A stretch of 64,000 nt of DNA from Oryzobacter faecalis (GTDB taxonomy: Bacteria; Actinomycetota; Actinomycetes; Actinomycetales; Dermatophilaceae): NCBI RefSeq assembly GCF_046764005.1, contig NZ_JBKOFW010000004.1, positions 248,001-312,000 on the forward strand, given 5' to 3'. Of this stretch, positions 61,295-64,000 are shown in pieces. The notes below the pieces were generated by a model. That model was not told the DNA's origin. It ran no database searches and saw nothing but the letters and a program-made list of their open reading frames with translations. How positions within the stretch are numbered: the stretch's first letter is position 1; every line of letters starts with the position of its first letter. The position numbers and the translations under genes are program-made.

Positions 61295-62730
61295 GCGCGG
61301 ACCTCCCTGCCGGCGGTCTCGGCCCACCACGCGGGCAGCGCGGTGCCGAGCATCGCCGACCGGTAGGCGGCGCTGGCCCGCTGGTCGTCGATCGGCGTGC
61401 CCTCGCCGGCGAGGACGGCCGCAGCGGCCTCGACGGTCCCCCGGTCCCAGGGCCGGCCCTCGAGCGCGGCCTCCGTGGCGCGGGCGCGCAGCGGGGTGGC
61501 GGCGACGCCACCGAGCCCGACCCGGGCCCGGGTGACGGTGCCGTCGACGACGTCGAGGGCGACGGCCACCGCGACGCTGCTGATGTCGTCGAGGCGCCGC
61601 TTCGCGACCTTGCGGAACGTCGTGTGGGTGGCCGGCGGCAGGGGGATCCGCACGGAGCGGATGAGCTCGGCGGGCCGCAGGACGGTCGCGCGGTAGCCGG
61701 TGAAGAACTCCTCGAGCGGAACCTCTCGCTCGCCTTCGGGCGAGGTGAGGACGAGGGCGGTGTCGAGGGCGAGCAGGGCGGGGGCGAGGTCGCCGATGGG
61801 GGAGGCGGTGGCGAGGTTGCCGCCGATCGTGGCGCTGTTGCGGACCAGCCGCGAGGCGAAGAGCGGCCAGACCCGGGCGAGCAGCGGCACGGTGTCGCCG
61901 AGGGCCCGCTCGACCTCGGTGAGGGTGAGGGCTGCGCCGACCTCGACGACGCCGTCCCCGACGGACACGCCCCGCAGCTCGGGCAGCCGGTCGACCGCGA
62001 CGACCGACGACGCGCGCCGCCCCTTGAGGTTGACCTCGACGCCCCAGTCGGTGGACCCGGCGACGACGACGGCGTCGGGGTGCTCGGCCAGGACCACCAC
62101 GGCCTGGGCGAGGTCGGCGGGCCGGACGAAGCCGCCCAGGCGCGTGGGTGTGGTGGGCGGTGCGGGCCGCTCCTGCCGCCGGGCCAGGGGGTCGTCGGCG
62201 GGCACCGGGCCCAGGGCCCACGCGGCGTCACGGATCGGCCGGTACCCCGTGCACCGGCACAGGTTTCCGGCGACGGCGTGCAGGTCGAACCCGTTCGGGC
62301 CGTGCTCGGCGTCCTGTCCGGCACCGGGCGCGCGGTCCGGGCGGTAGTACTCGGCGGCCATCGAGCAGGCGAACCCGGGTGTGCAGTAGCCGCACTGCGA
62401 CCCGCCCCCGGTGGCGAGCCCGGCCTGGACGGGGTGGAGGTGGCCGGGGTCGCCGAGCCCCTCGGCCGTGAGGACCTCCTGGCCGTCGAGTGCCGCCGCC
62501 GGGACGAGGCAGGCGTTGACCGGCGTCCAGCGGCTGCGGGCGGCGCCGTCCTCGTCCGGACCCTCGGGCCGCAGGACGAGGACCGCGCAGGCGCCGCACT
62601 CGCCCTCGGCGCACCCCTCCTTCGCACCGGTGAGGCCGAGGTCGCGCAGGAGGTCGAGCGCGCTCGTGTGGGCGCCGACGCCGGCCAGCGGGCGCCGCGT
62701 CCCGTTGACGGTGAGGTGCGGGTCGGTCAC
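61291..62730 (-). CDS. xdhA: Xanthine dehydrogenase, FeS/FAD subunit
   Basis: 479 residues from the GTG at 62730, behind GAGGGAGC; a longer frame starting at 62829 lacks a ribosome site. Ferredoxin domain GCAEGECGACAV near 40 and the second FeS domain CGYCTPGFACSM and NLCRCTGYRPIRDA near 118-165; the FAD-binding half (from ~190) carries AGSTDWGVE and RNSATIGGNLATASPIGD. Passes electrons from XdhB to NAD+. First gene of xdhA-B-C-guaD. Confidence 0.94.
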   Translation of the reverse strand: MTDPHLTVNGTRRPLAGVGAHTSALDLLRDLGLTGAKEGCAEGECGACAVLVLRPEGPDEDGAARSRWTPVNACLVPAAALDGQEVLTAEGLGDPGHLHPVQAGLATGGGSQCGYCTPGFACSMAAEYYRPDRAPGAGQDAEHGPNGFDLHAVAGNLCRCTGYRPIRDAAWALGPVPADDPLARRQERPAPPTTPTRLGGFVRPADLAQAVVVLAEHPDAVVVAGSTDWGVEVNLKGRRASSVVAVDRLPELRGVSVGDGVVEVGAALTLTEVERALGDTVPLLARVWPLFASRLVRNSATIGGNLATASPIGDLAPALLALDTALVLTSPEGEREVPLEEFFTGYRATVLRPAELIRSVRIPLPPATHTTFRKVAKRRLDDISSVAVAVALDVVDGTVTRARVGLGGVAATPLRARATEAALEGRPWDRGTVEAAAAVLAGEGTPIDDQRASAAYRSAMLGTALPAWWAETAGREVRA

Positions 62731-62844
62731 GGTGCTCCCTCGTGCAGGCATGCGTCGTGCGGGCCGCATGGTTCGGGGAGTCACGGGCCGCCGGTTGTCC
62801 ATGCCGAACGACGACCTGCCGGCATCCATGCTACGTGACGCGGC

Positions 62845-63672
62845 TCACATGCGCGGGGTCTTCGTGAGGCGAGGGTGCCGGTTGACGTCCTTGTAGAGCA
62901 GGTAGCGGAAGCGTCCCGGACCCCCGGCGTAGCACGCCTGGGGGCAGAAGGCCCGCAGCCACATGAAGTCGCCCGCCTGCACCTCGACCCAGTCGGTGTT
63001 GAGCAGGTACACGGCCCGGCCCTCGAGGACGTACAGGCCGTGCTCCATGACGTGTGTCTCGGGGAAGGGGATCGTGCCACCCGGCTCGAAGCCGACGATG
63101 TTGACGTGGAGGTCGTGGCGGACGTCGAGGGGGTCGACGAAGCGCTGCGTCCCCCAGGCGCCGCCGCTGTCCGGCATCGGCTCGACCGGCACGTCGTCCT
63201 CGTGGGTGACGAAGGGCTCGGGGACCTCGACGCCGTCGACCCGCTCGTACGCCTTGCGGATCCAGTGGAACGTGGCGGTGGCGCCACCCTCGCCGCGCAG
63301 CGTCCAGTCGAGGCCCGGCGGGAGGTAGGCGTAGCTCCCGGGGCGGAGGGCGTGCGCCGTGCCGTCGACGGAGAGCGCGAGCGAGCCGTCGACGACGAAG
63401 AGCACCGACTCGGCGTCCGGGTCGTCGTCGGGGCGGGTCGACCCACCGCCGTCGCCCACCTCGACCACGGACCACGAGAAGGTCTCGGCGAACCCGGACA
63501 GCGGCCGCGCGAGGACCCAGAGCCGGGTGTCGTCCCAGTGGGGGAGCCGGCTCGTGACGATGTCGCGCATCGTGCCCCGGGGCAGGACCGCGTAGGACGT
63601 CGTGAAGACGGCCCGGTCGGTCGTCAGCTCTCCCTGCGCGGGGAGGCCACCGCGCAGCACCCAGTAGCTCAT
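62845..63672 (-). CDS. allE: (S)-ureidoglycine aminohydrolase
   Basis: 275 residues, bicupin. First cupin core near 90-135 (ESVLFVVDGSLALSVDGT) and second near 190-240, HVNIVGFEPGGTIPFPETHVMEHGLYVLEGRAVY, with metal His/Glu. Final part RYLLYKDVNRHP matches the family end. Releases ammonia from ureidoglycine in allantoin breakdown. Start overlaps allB stop by ATGA. Confidence 0.9.
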   Translation of the reverse strand: MSYWVLRGGLPAQGELTTDRAVFTTSYAVLPRGTMRDIVTSRLPHWDDTRLWVLARPLSGFAETFSWSVVEVGDGGGSTRPDDDPDAESVLFVVDGSLALSVDGTAHALRPGSYAYLPPGLDWTLRGEGGATATFHWIRKAYERVDGVEVPEPFVTHEDDVPVEPMPDSGGAWGTQRFVDPLDVRHDLHVNIVGFEPGGTIPFPETHVMEHGLYVLEGRAVYLLNTDWVEVQAGDFMWLRAFCPQACYAGGPGRFRYLLYKDVNRHPRLTKTPRM

Positions 63673-64000
63673 CTCGCTCCCCTCTCCAGCAGCCGTCCCC
63701 GGGGCTCGGCGGCCAGGTCGACCGGACGTCCGCGCAGCCAGGTCTGCCGGACGGTGCCGGTGAGCGTACGCCCGGCGTAGGGCGAGACGGGGTTCCTGTG
63801 GTGCAGCCGCGCCGGGTCGACCACCCACGGGGCCTCCGGGGCGAAGACGCACAGGTCGGCGTCGGCTCCCACGGCGATCTCGCCCTTGCCCTCCAGGCCG
63901 ACGAGCCGGGCCGGCGCTGTCGCCATCCACCGCACGACGTCGGTGAGGGGCACCCTGCGCTCGCGGGCCGCCGACCACACGACGGGCAGCCCGAGCTGGA
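63669..64000 (-). CDS. allB: Allantoinase, C-terminal part (cut by window edge)
   Basis: The final ~110 codons of a cyclic amidohydrolase: QLGLPVVWSAARERRVPLTDVVRWMATAPARLVGLEGKGEIAVGADADLCVFAPE, then HHRNPVSPYAGRTLTGTVRQTWLRGRPV, which fits allantoinase/dihydropyrimidinase tail patterns. The metal-binding centre is outside the window. ATGA-coupled with allE, consistent with allantoin degradation. Confidence 0.85.
   Translation of the reverse strand, partial: QLGLPVVWSAARERRVPLTDVVRWMATAPARLVGLEGKGEIAVGADADLCVFAPEAPWVVDPARLHHRNPVSPYAGRTLTGTVRQTWLRGRPVDLAAEPRGRLLERGAR

Noticed and set aside
57563..61366. A 1267-residue plus-strand open frame across guaD/xdhC/xdhB
   Set aside because: Antisense to well-recognised enzymes with clear motifs; its composition is a GC-rich shadow.
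1..64000. tRNA, rRNA, riboswitch or replication origin
   Set aside because: No cloverleaf with CCA-like end, no rRNA-like conserved blocks and no DnaA-box cluster were noticed; a covariance-model scan would be decisive.

Overview
The window is very GC-rich (codon third positions almost always G or C) with frequent GTG and some TTG starts. It carries an actinobacterial gene set: AccA3/AccD5/AccE acyl-CoA carboxylase, F420-type luciferase-like oxidoreductase, 13E12/DUF222 HNH protein, MT0933-like antitoxin, LGFP repeats. A Micrococcales actinobacterium (Intrasporangiaceae-like) is my inference from overall style. No rRNA, tRNA, CRISPR array, insertion sequence or complete prophage was found.

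Layout. 1-7.4 kb: 3' part of a phosphosugar mutase gene and purine nucleoside phosphorylase (minus strand), a four-gene ABC importer (minus), and the flavoprotein LpdA (plus). 7.7-15.8 kb: accessory surface locus with an MT0933-like antitoxin, a short proline-rich peptide, a 1512-residue Ig/cadherin/beta-helix protein, three tandem Collar-domain ('microcystin-dependent'-type) proteins, a GNAT acetyltransferase and two DUF6916-like proteins. 15.9-30.6 kb: accA3, a divergent MarR/EamA pair with tandem operators, DUF2157/GDYXXLXY pair, tryptophan 2,3-dioxygenase, a DUF559/AbiEi-like protein, a PfkB kinase, a secreted Ig-like protein, a MerR (LiuR-like) regulator divergent from acyl-CoA dehydrogenase and acyl-CoA carboxylase beta, and maf. 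30.7-46 kb: AlkZ-like protein, CPA1 antiporter fused to a UBP zinc finger, DUF885 peptidase-like protein, MOSC protein, a second DUF559 protein between inverted repeats, accE-accD5 divergent from birA, an adenylate cyclase, a two-component system, GtrA, purK-purE and a CoA-binding protein. 46.6-55.2 kb: 13E12 HNH protein, UDP-glucose dehydrogenase, a luciferase-like oxidoreductase and an operon of MauE-like, MauD-like and CcdA-like proteins ending in a Tat-exported, 20-cysteine, LGFP-repeat protein. 55.2-64 kb: malate synthase convergent with guaD-xdhC-xdhB-xdhA and allE-allB (partial).

How the genes work together. accA3, accD5, accE and birA supply the biotin carboxylase, carboxyltransferase, epsilon subunit and biotinylating enzyme of acyl-CoA carboxylase. 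The MerR/acyl-CoA dehydrogenase/AccD1 block looks like branched-chain (leucine) catabolism. xdhABC, guaD, allE and allB degrade purines through xanthine, urate and allantoin to glyoxylate, which malate synthase can consume. Backbone genes (purE, purK, gtrA, birA, accD5, accE, maf, accA3, lpdA, pnp, pmmB) match a run I recall from Mycobacterium tuberculosis (about Rv3275c-Rv3308), so the surface locus, the Mau-like operon and the 13E12 region look like lineage-specific insertions into a conserved backbone.

Most noteworthy: the Mau-like redox operon with its cysteine-rich LGFP protein (50.9-55.2 kb), the Collar triplet/adhesin locus (8.4-15.8 kb), a 42-bp tandem repeat that forms an in-frame mini-ORF linking accD5 to accE by ATGA overlaps at both ends (37.55-37.69 kb), and an inverted-repeat pair flanking a DUF559 gene (36.26-37.31 kb).
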